A stretch of 64,000 nucleotides of DNA from CAIXLI01 sp964587125 (GTDB taxonomy: Bacteria > Pseudomonadota > Alphaproteobacteria > UBA9219), in the NCBI GenBank assembly GCA_964587125.1, contig CAZPKC010000003.1, positions 74,853-138,852 of the forward strand, given 5' to 3'. Both the position numbers and the translations under genes were made by a program. The notes under the pieces were generated by a model that was not told the origin of the DNA, did not search any database, and worked only from the letters and a program-made list of their open reading frames with translations. Position 1 is the stretch's first letter; every line of letters begins with the position of its first letter. Below are positions 10,451 through 18,828 of this stretch, piece after piece.

Positions 10451-12221
10451 GAATGGGCTCCAAGGATTGCATGCGCGCCGCGACCGGACGATCGGCAAAA
10501 GACGCCAACCCCAACAAAGAACCCAAAGCGTGTTGAGCTTTCGCAAACTTCGCGGCGGATATAACGAGCGATGCGCTCTCGGCGTTAAACCGGCGTATAA
10601 ACTTCAGGAAGCGTTCCGCAGGCGTCGGCGGAGCCGGGAAAGTTTCAAGGGAAAGAACGGCTTTATCGTCGAGCTTTAAAGCCTTGCGTACCGCGTTTAA
10701 CGCCGCGTCATAACCGCCGAGTTCGTCGATCAAGCCGATCTTGACCGCCTGCTCCCCTGTAAAGACGCGGCCCTTGGCGACATCGGGCATTTTCTCCATC
10801 GGGATTTTGCGCGCTTCGGATACGTCATCGACAAAAGAACGATACGTGTTATCCAGAAGCGCATTGACCCTCGCCCGTTGAACAGGCGTAAACTCAGCCG
10901 TCATCGTCCACATGCCGGCATTTGCCGCCGTCGAGACTCCGTCCATCGACACCCCGATTTTTTGCATCAATTCGTTGGCGGCGAATTTGCCCGCGACAAC
11001 CCCGATGGAACCCGTCAGCGTCGAAGGATCGGCGACGATCTTGTCGCCGTTCATGGCAATCCAATAGCCGCCCGACGCCGCCACTTCTCCCATCGATACG
11101 ATGACCGGCTTGCCTTGCTTTTGCGCGGCGATCATCGCGCGGCGAATGGTTTCGGACGCGGCGGGAGATCCTCCGGGGCTGTCGATGCGAAACAAAATCG
11201 CCTTGACGTCTTTGTCCTCGGCGGCGTCCTTGAACGCGCCCGAAATCGTATCAGCGCCCATGATCTGTTCGTCCGTCAGGCTTCCGCCGTCGAAGCTCTT
11301 GTCCATAATAAGCCCTACGCCGTAGATCAGCGCGACGGTCGTTTGGTTCTTCGCGTCCTCCTTGTCAACGATGTCGAGATAGTCCTCGACGTCGAGCTGC
11401 TTGGCGTCTTTGCCCGCCTTGCGGTCGATCTCGTCGTCGAATTCGTCGGCATAGGCCAACCGCGCGATCAGTCCTTCCTGCACCGCTTCCTCGTCGGTAT
11501 AGGGTCCCCGCGCCATAAGATTTTTGACGTGATCGACATCCCATTTGCGGCTTGCGGCGATGCCTTCGGCGATCTGACCCGACAGGTTATCGACCATCGC
11601 CTGCATTTCCGCTTTTACGGGAGGCGAGAAGTTGTTGCGTTGGCCGATTTCCATGAAAGATTTATATTCTTCGCGCTGCATGAAATCGGCAACGACGCCG
11701 ATTTTATCGAGCGCGGCCTTGGCAAAAGGCGATTGCAGAGAAACCCCCGTCAGGCTGACCGTCCCGACCGGTTGCAACCAGATGTTTTCGAATTCGGAGG
11801 CGAGGAAATAGGCGCGATTGCCGAGCCCATATTCGCCAAAATCCGTTCCATAGGCGTACGTGAATTTGCCATGCGCGCGAAAACGTTCCAGAGCCGCGCG
11901 TATTTCCTGCGCTTGCGCCAACGTCGGTTGCTGGGTGCCGAAACGCGCCGCGATTCCCTTGACATGAGAATCTTCCGCCGCGTGGTCGATGGCGGTCAAG
12001 ATATCCAAAAGAGGAACCGGTTCGTTATCCATGGCGAGATCGAAAGGCGAGGAATCGTCTTGCTCGACGATCGGATGGCTAAAATCCATTGTCAGAACGA
12101 CGCTTTTTGGCTCAGGTTCGATCCGGTTTTGGGCGTGATATGCGACGATGACGCCGCCGATGACCGACACAACGATCAGAAATCCTACAAGCGCAAAACA
12201 ATGAACGACGAATTTAAGCAC
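10443..12221 (-). CDS. sppA: Signal peptide peptidase SppA, 67 kDa type
   Basis: Membrane-anchored serine/lysine protease that digests cleaved signal peptides. The 592-residue tandem S49 form is the long enterobacterial-type protein. One N-terminal membrane anchor (about 5-30) is followed by two S49 repeats. The catalytic Lys lies in EEYKSFMEIGQ of the first repeat (about 184), and the Ser in GEVAASGGYW of the second (about 381). The start codon is GTG (12219-12221) with a modest AGG about 10 bases upstream. Its stop overlaps the murG start by 8 bp. Linking an S49 protease to murG-murC is unusual but consistent with an envelope operon. Confidence 0.93.
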   Translation of the reverse strand: MLKFVVHCFALVGFLIVVSVIGGVIVAYHAQNRIEPEPKSVVLTMDFSHPIVEQDDSSPFDLAMDNEPVPLLDILTAIDHAAEDSHVKGIAARFGTQQPTLAQAQEIRAALERFRAHGKFTYAYGTDFGEYGLGNRAYFLASEFENIWLQPVGTVSLTGVSLQSPFAKAALDKIGVVADFMQREEYKSFMEIGQRNNFSPPVKAEMQAMVDNLSGQIAEGIAASRKWDVDHVKNLMARGPYTDEEAVQEGLIARLAYADEFDDEIDRKAGKDAKQLDVEDYLDIVDKEDAKNQTTVALIYGVGLIMDKSFDGGSLTDEQIMGADTISGAFKDAAEDKDVKAILFRIDSPGGSPAASETIRRAMIAAQKQGKPVIVSMGEVAASGGYWIAMNGDKIVADPSTLTGSIGVVAGKFAANELMQKIGVSMDGVSTAANAGMWTMTAEFTPVQRARVNALLDNTYRSFVDDVSEARKIPMEKMPDVAKGRVFTGEQAVKIGLIDELGGYDAALNAVRKALKLDDKAVLSLETFPAPPTPAERFLKFIRRFNAESASLVISAAKFAKAQHALGSLLGLASFADRPVAARMQSLEPIHD

Positions 12222-12378
12222 GTCTCAACCTATGAGGAGGGGAAAAGAGTTAAAATAACTATATCAATCCGAGGCCAATGTCACTTGTAAACCTTAATTT
12301 CATTCCAAATTCGGCGAATCCGCAAAATGACGGAAAACGACAAAAAGTTCCTAATTACTTTCATAAAGTTATGTTAGA

Positions 12379-12410
12379 CCCTTCATGAAACAGTATTTTC
12401 AATTGAAGGG
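12379..12410 (+). promoter_or_regulatory. Hairpin masking the Shine-Dalgarno of the 12420 gene
   Basis: CCCTTCA (12379-12385) pairs with TGAAGGG (12404-12410), and inside it TGAAA (12386-12390) pairs with TTTCA (12397-12401). This gives a 12-bp stem with a 2-nt bulge and a 6-nt loop. The 3' arm contains GAAGGG, the only plausible Shine-Dalgarno for the GTG start at 12420. The complementarity is seen in the sequence; a translational switch or thermometer role is inference. Confidence 0.45.
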
Positions 12411-12419
12411 ATAATCATT

Positions 12420-12938
12420 GTGCTTAACATCACTTTTTACGCCGTAAAGGCGGACAAATATAATCAGCCACATATTCTCTATTGTAAAGACCGTCTCGTT
12501 GCGGAGCTTATGACAAGCGGGCCCGTAAAAGAAATTCCCCTGACTCCCGATCCCGAACTTCCCTGGTTCAGAATTGAAGAGATCGGCGTCAAAGACAAAA
12601 TCAATGTCGATACAATCAAAGGTTTTTGGATAAATCATCCCGATATGGATTCCGATATTCCACGACATTATGGCAAGTTCACCTTCGCCATTACGCGGGA
12701 TGGAAGCGTGCATTCCATAGTGGGTTGCCGGGACGAAATTGCGAAGCGGGTGCCTAAATCCAATAAAGAGATTCTTGTCGTGCCCGCTGGGCTTGTCGGC
12801 CTTTGCACCGCTCTGAACGAAGCCCTCGAAACGGGTTGTCCTAATCCTATTGAAACGGCATATACTACAATCGCTAACAGGGAAGAAGATCGTAAAATTC
12901 CGGATTTATCCGATCGCTGTCCCTGTAAATTCGGATAA
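12420..12938 (+). CDS. Hypothetical protein
   Basis: A 172-residue soluble protein that I do not recognise. It starts with GTG preceded by AAGGG about 9 bases upstream. The N-terminus reads MLNITFYAVKADKYNQPHIL; the middle contains acidic and aromatic residues (NHPDMDSDIP); the C-terminus ends in a cysteine pair (DRCPCKFG). No signal peptide or membrane segment is visible. Its codons are AT-richer than sppA or the TPR gene on either side, hinting at an accessory or transferred gene. It is flanked by its own upstream hairpin and a 78-bp gap to the next gene. Confidence 0.7.
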   Translation: MLNITFYAVKADKYNQPHILYCKDRLVAELMTSGPVKEIPLTPDPELPWFRIEEIGVKDKINVDTIKGFWINHPDMDSDIPRHYGKFTFAITRDGSVHSIVGCRDEIAKRVPKSNKEILVVPAGLVGLCTALNEALETGCPNPIETAYTTIANREEDRKIPDLSDRCPCKFG

Positions 12939-13016
12939 GTGGCAGTAAGCAAATCTTTGCCAACGCGTTAAAAGAGGATAAAAGACTCTTCCCTAAACTT
13001 TTGTCCCTTTTGACGC

Positions 13017-14897
13017 ATGCCGCTTCCTCCCGACGATCCTTTCATGCTGGCTTTGGACGCTTATCAGGCCAAGCGCTTCGATGAGGCCGCCATGCACTGC
13101 CAGACGGCCTTGCAAAACAAGCCGGACAATCCCGCTTGTCTGCATCTGATGGGCGCGATCGAGTTTTGCTTCGGGCATAGGAACGAAGCCGAAAATTTGA
13201 TGCGGCGATCCATAACGCTGAAACCCGGCTTTGCCGAAATTCATTACAGTTTCGCGCAAGTTCTCGCCGCGCAGGGTAAAAACGCCGAAGCTCTGGAGCA
13301 TTACAAAAAAACTTTGGAGCTTAAGCCCGATCATGCCGACGCTTTGTTCGGAATGGGCAATGTCCTCGCGCTTTTGGGACAACGCGAGAATGCCGCAAAG
13401 GCCTATGAACAAACTCTTAAAATAAGGCCGGAGTATCCCGAAGCGTTAAATAATCTCGGCGTCTTCCGGTTCGAAAATGGAGATTTTGACGAGGCGATCC
13501 GGCTCGAGCAACGCGCGATCGACTTGCGTCCCCAATATGCCGCCGCTCACAATAATCTTGGCAACGCCTATAAAGAAAAAAAATTCTGGGCGAAGGCGAT
13601 CGGTTGCTATCGCCGCGCCTTGGCCCACAAGCCCGATCTTTTTCAAGCCGTCAATAACATGGGGCTTGCGCTTATGTATGGCGCTTCGGATTTGCCCGCG
13701 GCGGCTTCGTGTTTCAGGCAAGTCCTCGAACAACATCCCGATAACGTCGCCGCGATGACGCATCTTGGCATCACGCTCTGCATGGAAGGAAACTTCGCCG
13801 AAGGCGTCGCGTGGTACGAAAAAGCATTGGCCTTGCAGCCGGATTACCGCGATGCTTTGAATAATATGGGAAACGCTTTAAGGGCTTTGGGGCGCGTGGA
13901 AGAAGCTCTTTCCTTTTACGAGCGCGTCAAAGCGACAAAGCCCGACGATCCCGAAATTCACAACAATATGGCTATGGCGCTTTTGACGGCCGGACGTTTC
14001 CTTGAAGGATGGAGCGAATACGAATGGCGCTGGAAAACGGCTCAGCTGGCGGAGGCCAAACGTTCTTTTCCGCAGCCCCAATGGCGCGGCGAGGAGGCGG
14101 AAGGACGGACGCTGCTTATTCATGCCGAGCAAGGCTTCGGCGATACGCTGCAATTTTGCCGCTATGCGCCGATGGCCGCGAAGCTTGGCTGGAAAGTCAT
14201 TCTCGAGGTTCAGCCCGAACTCGTTTCTTTGATCAATTCGCTCAAAGGCGTCGATAAAGTATTTCCCTCGGGCGCGATCATGCCGCCCTTCGATTTTCAT
14301 TGTCCGATGATGTCTTTGCCTGTCGCTTTCAAAACGCAAGTTGATACGATACCCGCCGATATCCCGTATCTTTTCGCGGACAAGAAAAAAACAAAAGCTT
14401 GGCGCGAACGGCTTTCGAACGATCCGAAAGGATTGAAAGCCGGATTGGTATGGACCGGAAATCCCCGATTGTTTTCGCTCGATCTCGCGGCGGCAAATGT
14501 GCGGCGTTCGCTGATGCCGGAGTCGCTCGCCCCTTTGGCGGGATTAAAAAACGTTCAATTTTACAGCCTGCAAAAAGGCGGGTTTAAACTTGGGACGGAT
14601 TTAGGTCTCATCGACACTATGGATGAATGCAAAGATTTTTCGGATACCGCCGCGCTTATCGCCAACCTCGATCTTATCATCAGCGTCGATACCTCCGTCG
14701 CGCATTTGGCTGGCGCTCTCGGCAAGCCGGTTTGGCTCCTTAACCGTTTCGACAGTTGCTGGCGCTGGTTCCGCGAGCGCGAAGACAGCCCGTGGTATCC
14801 GACTATGCGCATCTTCAGACAACCAAGTTCGGGGGACTGGGCGAGCGTCATCGAAAGAGTTAAAGATCAGCTCATAACGGCGCCTGCGCCTGTTTAA
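13017..14897 (+). CDS. TPR-repeat protein with C-terminal glycosyltransferase family 9-like domain
   Basis: A 626-residue protein. Residues 1 to about 320 are tandem tetratricopeptide repeats of about 34 residues with the usual pattern (for example ALNNLGVFRFENGDFDEAI and AHNNLGNAYKEKKFW). About 340-620 resembles the ADP-heptose/LPS transferase fold (GT9): HAEQGFGDTLQFCRYA (about 370) and ISVDTSVAHLAGALGKPVWLL (about 555) match the nucleotide-sugar and acceptor-side motifs. Such fusions are common in alphaproteobacteria and often act in protein or surface glycosylation, but donor and acceptor are unknown here. No signal peptide is seen. Its stop overlaps the convergent nucleosidase stop by 4 bp. 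Confidence 0.85.
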   Translation: MPLPPDDPFMLALDAYQAKRFDEAAMHCQTALQNKPDNPACLHLMGAIEFCFGHRNEAENLMRRSITLKPGFAEIHYSFAQVLAAQGKNAEALEHYKKTLELKPDHADALFGMGNVLALLGQRENAAKAYEQTLKIRPEYPEALNNLGVFRFENGDFDEAIRLEQRAIDLRPQYAAAHNNLGNAYKEKKFWAKAIGCYRRALAHKPDLFQAVNNMGLALMYGASDLPAAASCFRQVLEQHPDNVAAMTHLGITLCMEGNFAEGVAWYEKALALQPDYRDALNNMGNALRALGRVEEALSFYERVKATKPDDPEIHNNMAMALLTAGRFLEGWSEYEWRWKTAQLAEAKRSFPQPQWRGEEAEGRTLLIHAEQGFGDTLQFCRYAPMAAKLGWKVILEVQPELVSLINSLKGVDKVFPSGAIMPPFDFHCPMMSLPVAFKTQVDTIPADIPYLFADKKKTKAWRERLSNDPKGLKAGLVWTGNPRLFSLDLAAANVRRSLMPESLAPLAGLKNVQFYSLQKGGFKLGTDLGLIDTMDECKDFSDTAALIANLDLIISVDTSVAHLAGALGKPVWLLNRFDSCWRWFREREDSPWYPTMRIFRQPSSGDWASVIERVKDQLITAPAPV

Positions 14898-15505
14898 CGC
14901 GCCTTTTTCGAGACAACAATCTTACTCACGACATCATGCAAAACTTGGGCTGTCGCTTCCAAAGAATTTCCCCACGATTTAACCGCCTGAGTATCGGCAC
15001 CGTCTGAAATATATTTTAAACAGCAAAAGGGAACGTTCATTCCCGAACAAACCTTCGCCAAGGCGTAGGCTTCCATATCCACAACGTTCCACCCATGCAT
15101 CTTGCCGTCCGTCACAAAATTGTCGCCGCTTCCGCATACGCCTTGGGGAAAATCCTCGCAACGCAACCCCGCCGAGAAAACCGGCGAAAGGCATTCATTC
15201 GGCGTCGTAAACAGCGCATGGCCGAATACCGTCACATCCATGTCCCGTTGAATAAATTGCGTGCAATTGACAATGCTTCCGCAAGGAAACAAGCCGGAGC
15301 CCGCGCTTCCTACATTCAAGACAAGTTCCGGATAGGCGCCGTTCTTTTCTTTCCACGCCGACAAACCAAGCACGAGCTGATAGGCAGCGTTTACTTTTCC
15401 GACCCCTGTATAGATTGTGTGAAAATCGTCGAAAAGTTCCTGAGCCTCCGATTTAAGCGCAAAAACAAGCAAGGTCGTGTCGATGGAAACTGGATGAAAG
15501 GACAT
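14894..15505 (-). CDS. Nucleosidase of the MTA/SAH (PNP-UDP phosphorylase) family
   Basis: A 203-residue protein from the ATG at 15505, which has TTTAGGG six bases upstream; the longer frame to 15553 lacks such a site. Family marks are the N-terminal LLVFALKSEAQELF strand, YTGVGKVNAAYQ, LVLNVGSAGSG, and near the C-terminus VVDMEAYALAK followed by CLKYISDGAD. These match the Glu-binding DMEG-type motif and the catalytic Asp of MTA/SAH nucleosidases. The protein is somewhat short, and the exact nucleoside (methylthioadenosine, SAH, futalosine or another) cannot be told. It probably acts in methyl-cycle salvage. It is in line with greB 72 bp upstream. Confidence 0.78.
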   Translation of the reverse strand: MSFHPVSIDTTLLVFALKSEAQELFDDFHTIYTGVGKVNAAYQLVLGLSAWKEKNGAYPELVLNVGSAGSGLFPCGSIVNCTQFIQRDMDVTVFGHALFTTPNECLSPVFSAGLRCEDFPQGVCGSGDNFVTDGKMHGWNVVDMEAYALAKVCSGMNVPFCCLKYISDGADTQAVKSWGNSLEATAQVLHDVVSKIVVSKKAR

Positions 15506-15577
15506 GTTAAACCCTAAAAAACGATATTGAGGGGATGGGGCAGAGCTTGCCAATTCTTGATCTGCGATAGGTATAGC

Positions 15578-16126
15578 TTAGCTCTCTTCATAACAGATCG
15601 AAAGAATTTCGATCGTGTCAACGCCCGACGGCGTACGCACCTCGACCGCATCGCCGACGCGCGCTTTCAGCAAAGCCTTGGCGATAGGCGATATCCAGCT
15701 GATTTTGCCTTCGGAAAGCTCGGCTTCATCGACGCCCACCAAAGTCACCGTGTTTTCGCTATCATCCATACGGACGTAGGTGACCGTCGCGCCGAAGAAC
15801 ACCTGATTGCGTTTTTTCTGCTGTTTGGGATCGACGACTTCCGCCGTTTCCAACTTCTTTGTAAGGTAATGCACGCGGCTATCGATCTCGCGCAAGCGTT
15901 TTTTGCCGTAGATATAGTCTCCGTTTTCGGAACGATCGCCATTGCCCGCCGCCCATGAAACGACTTCGACGACTTTAGGGCGTTCGACGCGCAACAATTG
16001 GCGCAGCTCTTCCTGCAACGCCGCGAAGCCGCGCGGAGTCATGTAGTTCTTGGCGCCTGAGAAAACGGTTTTGGGTTCGATATCCTCGTCGCCGTTTCCT
16101 TCGTCTTTGGTGAAGGCCTTGCTCAT
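15578..16126 (-). CDS. greB: Transcription elongation factor GreB
   Basis: Binds the RNA polymerase secondary channel and stimulates cleavage of backtracked transcripts. At 182 residues it is slightly longer than E. coli GreB because of an extra acidic N-terminus (MSKAFTKDEGNGDEDIEPK). The core begins at KNYMTPRGFAALQEEL. WAAGNGDRSENGDYIYGKKR is the acidic tip of the coiled coil in GreB form (GreA has ENAEYH). The C-terminal FKBP-like domain contains SWISPIAKALLKARVGD. Its ATG overlaps the stop of the ELM1-like gene (ATGA), so translation is probably coupled. greA lies at the other end of the window. Confidence 0.94.
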   Translation of the reverse strand: MSKAFTKDEGNGDEDIEPKTVFSGAKNYMTPRGFAALQEELRQLLRVERPKVVEVVSWAAGNGDRSENGDYIYGKKRLREIDSRVHYLTKKLETAEVVDPKQQKKRNQVFFGATVTYVRMDDSENTVTLVGVDEAELSEGKISWISPIAKALLKARVGDAVEVRTPSGVDTIEILSICYEES

Positions 16127-17148
16127 TTCATCATCTCTTTAACGCGGTCTGCCACGAGGCGCATGTCGTCGAGCGGCGCATAAGTCCATTTTTCGATGTG
16201 CCCTTTAAAAGGACGCGTCATGCCGTCGTCGGCCATCGCCTGATGGAAGCGGCGGAATTTGTCCGAACCGCCCGGCAAATCGATCACCAGCACCGGCTTG
16301 CCCGTCGAACACGCTTCGGACACCATATTGACGCTATCGCAGGTGACTAGAATGGCCTCCGCCAGCCCCAACATACCATAGTAGGGGTTTGCGCCCTGCC
16401 CGTCCCAGATAGTGACGGGCTTTCCGCGCAAGGCATTTTCCAAAATCGCCATGTTTTCCGTGCCCGTGCGACGGGAGGGCGTAATCATCAGGCTTCCTTC
16501 CCGTCCGGCCAAAGCCGCGAGTTGTTCCGATAAAACTTTCATCTCGCGCGAAGTCAGGCTGTATACAGAATTGCTTCCGCCGATCAGTACCGCGATACGG
16601 GGCGGCGGCAAATGCGCGACCTGCGGCAGAAATTTTTCAGCCTCGCTTGCCAGCATCTCGGAAGTCACGCGATGCAAGGCTCCGCGCGTCGTCATGACGT
16701 TCGCGCCCGTCAGATGATCGTGGCGCGGGATGACGACAAGATCGAACCGCGACGGATCGATAACCGGGTTCTGAATTTGAACGACAAAAGTTCTCTTCCC
16801 GCCGTTTTTCTGCGACATGCGCCGCACGTAAAGCGAGGCTGGAACGCTAAGGCGCCCCGTCGCGATCAGAATATCCGGCCAAGGAGGTGCGATGGGATCG
16901 CCCTTGGCGCTGAATGCATACGCCAACCCGTGCCGCAGAAAAGGGCTTAACTGTTTCCATGGGCTCCGAAGTTTAATGCGCTTGACCACGGGTTGCAGGC
17001 CTAACGCCGATGCCAATCCCAGGCATTGATTTTCCATGCCAGCCTTGCCGTCGGTAACGACCCAACAGGAAGGTTTTGAAACATTTAAATGAGCAGGCGC
17101 CGAATTAGTTAACATAAGCGAGGATCTCTGCTGTTGAAAAGACGACAC
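16123..17148 (-). CDS. ELM1-like (DUF1022) family protein
   Basis: A 341-residue protein of the mitochondrial-fission ELM1/GtrOC1-like family, widespread in alphaproteobacteria and thought to be a GT-B-like nucleotide-sugar enzyme. Typical stretches are CWVVTDGKAGMENQCLGLA, an IATGRLSVPASLYVRR region, HDHLTGANVMTTRGALHRVT, VLIGGSNSVYSL, and CDSVNMVSEACSTGKPVLVIDLPG. The start is uncertain: the GTG at 17148 gives the length above, and an in-frame ATG at 17115 would remove 11 residues; neither has a strong Shine-Dalgarno. The gene overlaps greB by 4 bp. Enzymatic activity is not established for the family. Confidence 0.88.
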   Translation of the reverse strand: MSSFQQQRSSLMLTNSAPAHLNVSKPSCWVVTDGKAGMENQCLGLASALGLQPVVKRIKLRSPWKQLSPFLRHGLAYAFSAKGDPIAPPWPDILIATGRLSVPASLYVRRMSQKNGGKRTFVVQIQNPVIDPSRFDLVVIPRHDHLTGANVMTTRGALHRVTSEMLASEAEKFLPQVAHLPPPRIAVLIGGSNSVYSLTSREMKVLSEQLAALAGREGSLMITPSRRTGTENMAILENALRGKPVTIWDGQGANPYYGMLGLAEAILVTCDSVNMVSEACSTGKPVLVIDLPGGSDKFRRFHQAMADDGMTRPFKGHIEKWTYAPLDDMRLVADRVKEMMK

Positions 17149-17238
17149 ATTTCCATTCTATAGACATTTATCTCGTAATAGAAGCCGCCTTTGTTTTGTG
17201 CTACTTTAAACTTGGAATTCGGTCCCTATATATATGCC

Positions 17239-17724
17239 ATGAAGCTGGTCAAACTCGATCTTACAGACCTTCGCATTTTGCGCGAATTGCAGCAGGACGG
17301 CAGCATCACGAACGTTGCCCTGTCCAAAAAGGTCGGCATCTCCCCGCCGCCATGCCTGCGGCGCGTGCGCGCTTTGGAGGAATCCGGCTACATTCGCGGC
17401 TATTACGCCGACATAGCCCCGGATAAAATGGGCTTCGGCATCACGGTATTCGCCATGGTGTCGCTGACAAATCATAGCGAAAGCGACATTGCTCATTTTT
17501 CCAAATTGATCGACGGCTGGCCGCAGGTGCGCGAGAGTTATTTGATGACCGGCGATACCGATTTTCTTTTGAAAATCGTCGCCGAAGACTGGGAAGCGTT
17601 CCAGAAATTCGTCACGAGCCAAATTAGCGGCGCGCCCAACGTCGCGCACATTAAATCGATGCCCGCGATGCGCCGCACGAAATACGCGCCGGGCGTGCCG
17701 ATCGAGGAAAAAAGCTCCTCATGA
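17239..17724 (+). CDS. Lrp/AsnC-family transcriptional regulator
   Basis: A 161-residue leucine-responsive-type regulator. The N-terminal winged HTH (about 5-60) reads LDLTDLRILRELQQDGSITN then LSKKVGISPPPCLRRVRAL. The C-terminal RAM ligand and oligomer domain (about 70-150) includes ESYLMTGDTDFLLKIVAEDW. The ATG at 17239 aligns with usual family starts; the frame upstream to 17191 adds 16 residues including unlikely FGPYIY. Lrp proteins respond to amino acids; no ligand can be named here. It is divergent from the ELM1-like gene and followed immediately by a strong bidirectional terminator. Confidence 0.93.
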   Translation: MKLVKLDLTDLRILRELQQDGSITNVALSKKVGISPPPCLRRVRALEESGYIRGYYADIAPDKMGFGITVFAMVSLTNHSESDIAHFSKLIDGWPQVRESYLMTGDTDFLLKIVAEDWEAFQKFVTSQISGAPNVAHIKSMPAMRRTKYAPGVPIEEKSSS

Positions 17725-17739
17725 AAAGGACAAAACAAA

Positions 17740-17774
17740 AACCGCCGGAGTAAAACACTCCGGCGGTTCTTTTT
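17740..17774 (+). terminator. Bidirectional Rho-independent terminator
   Basis: A perfect 12-bp stem, AACCGCCGGAGT (17740-17751) and ACTCCGGCGGTT (17757-17768), with a 5-nt loop is followed by CTTTTT on the plus strand. The plus strand before the stem is A-rich (AAAACAAAAA), so the minus-strand transcript also gets a U run. It ends the Lrp gene on plus and the outer-membrane barrel gene on minus. Confidence 0.92.
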
Positions 17775-17791
17775 GGGCGCTTCTCGTTTGT

Positions 17792-18694
17792 CTAGTACAG
17801 CGGCACGACGAGGCGAACGTTGAACATATCGCCGCCAACCTCGTTATGCGTCATGACACCGTAGTTCCATGTGGCCATCACATCGACAGGCCCGAAGTTA
17901 TATCCGGCGATAGGCCCGATGCCATAGTTCTCTTGCGTGGAGTTCGCCACGGTGGCGCCGTTCGATTTATCCTTCTCAAGCTGATTCTGCTCGAAGGCCC
18001 CAATACCGGCGGTCCACTTGCCAATCGTTTTAGTGACCGTGTAGTCAACGTCGAACATATTGCCGGAATTATAATGGGTCGTATCGTCCTCAAGATTGTA
18101 GTCATAGCGCATATCGGCGCTGAGATTCCATCCATCATGAAGCCAGCTTAACCCTAATTCAGGGCTGAATGTCCAAAAGCTGTTGCCCGATCCTACGCCC
18201 CCGTTAGGAGCCGGATGAGCCGGAGAAGAACTCGGGTCGTCAACATAAACCGAAAGTCCCGTTTTGACATGGAAATCCATAGGCAACGCCCAGGATAACT
18301 GGCCCGGAATAAGGACTGTGTTGTATGTGCCGGTGTGACCATTGTCATTCTTGTACGGCCCCCCGGACATGTCCAGATAATCAAACGGCTGAGCGATCGC
18401 TACGGCATAATCCGCGCCGAGAACTTTGATTCCCGGATTCCACAAAACGATGGGAATATCAAGCCACGCATTAAGTTTAATGCCGTTAGTATTGGAATTG
18501 GTGCCATTCATGTCCTTCCACGTCGCAAAATATGTGTCGTTGATGAAATAAACTCCCTCGGGCGGAAGCGCGCCCGCAGCCAGCCCTTCGTCCGTACCGC
18601 GCAAATGCGGATTCCATAATTCTTCGGCAAAAGCGCTTCCAGCAGTAAGCACAACCGTAGCGGCTAATGCCGCGGCACATACGACCTTCTTCAT
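17792..18694 (-). CDS. Outer-membrane beta-barrel protein (MetA-pathway phenol degradation/transporter-like family)
   Basis: A 300-residue exported protein with a clear signal peptide (MKKVVCAAALAATVVLTAGS, cleavage after AFA at about 23). The mature part is made of alternating hydrophobic/polar strands rich in Trp, Tyr, Asn and Gly (for example YDYNLEDDTTHYNSGNMFDVDYTVT) and ends in an aromatic residue after a strand (VRLVVPLY), as outer-membrane barrels do. It resembles the Phenol_MetA_deg-type family often found as putative transporters. AAGAGG lies 6 bases before the start. It is monocistronic and ends at the bidirectional terminator. The solute is unknown. Confidence 0.82.
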   Translation of the reverse strand: MKKVVCAAALAATVVLTAGSAFAEELWNPHLRGTDEGLAAGALPPEGVYFINDTYFATWKDMNGTNSNTNGIKLNAWLDIPIVLWNPGIKVLGADYAVAIAQPFDYLDMSGGPYKNDNGHTGTYNTVLIPGQLSWALPMDFHVKTGLSVYVDDPSSSPAHPAPNGGVGSGNSFWTFSPELGLSWLHDGWNLSADMRYDYNLEDDTTHYNSGNMFDVDYTVTKTIGKWTAGIGAFEQNQLEKDKSNGATVANSTQENYGIGPIAGYNFGPVDVMATWNYGVMTHNEVGGDMFNVRLVVPLY

Positions 18695-18828
18695 TTACGA
18701 CCTCTTTCTTTTAGAGTTTGTTAGGGCGGGACGTTATCCATATTCACTTGGAACGTTGATTAAAGGCTAATGAACTTTTGTCATAAAGCCAAGACTGAAA
18801 AACTCGTCCTACGGCCGTATTCGCGCAA

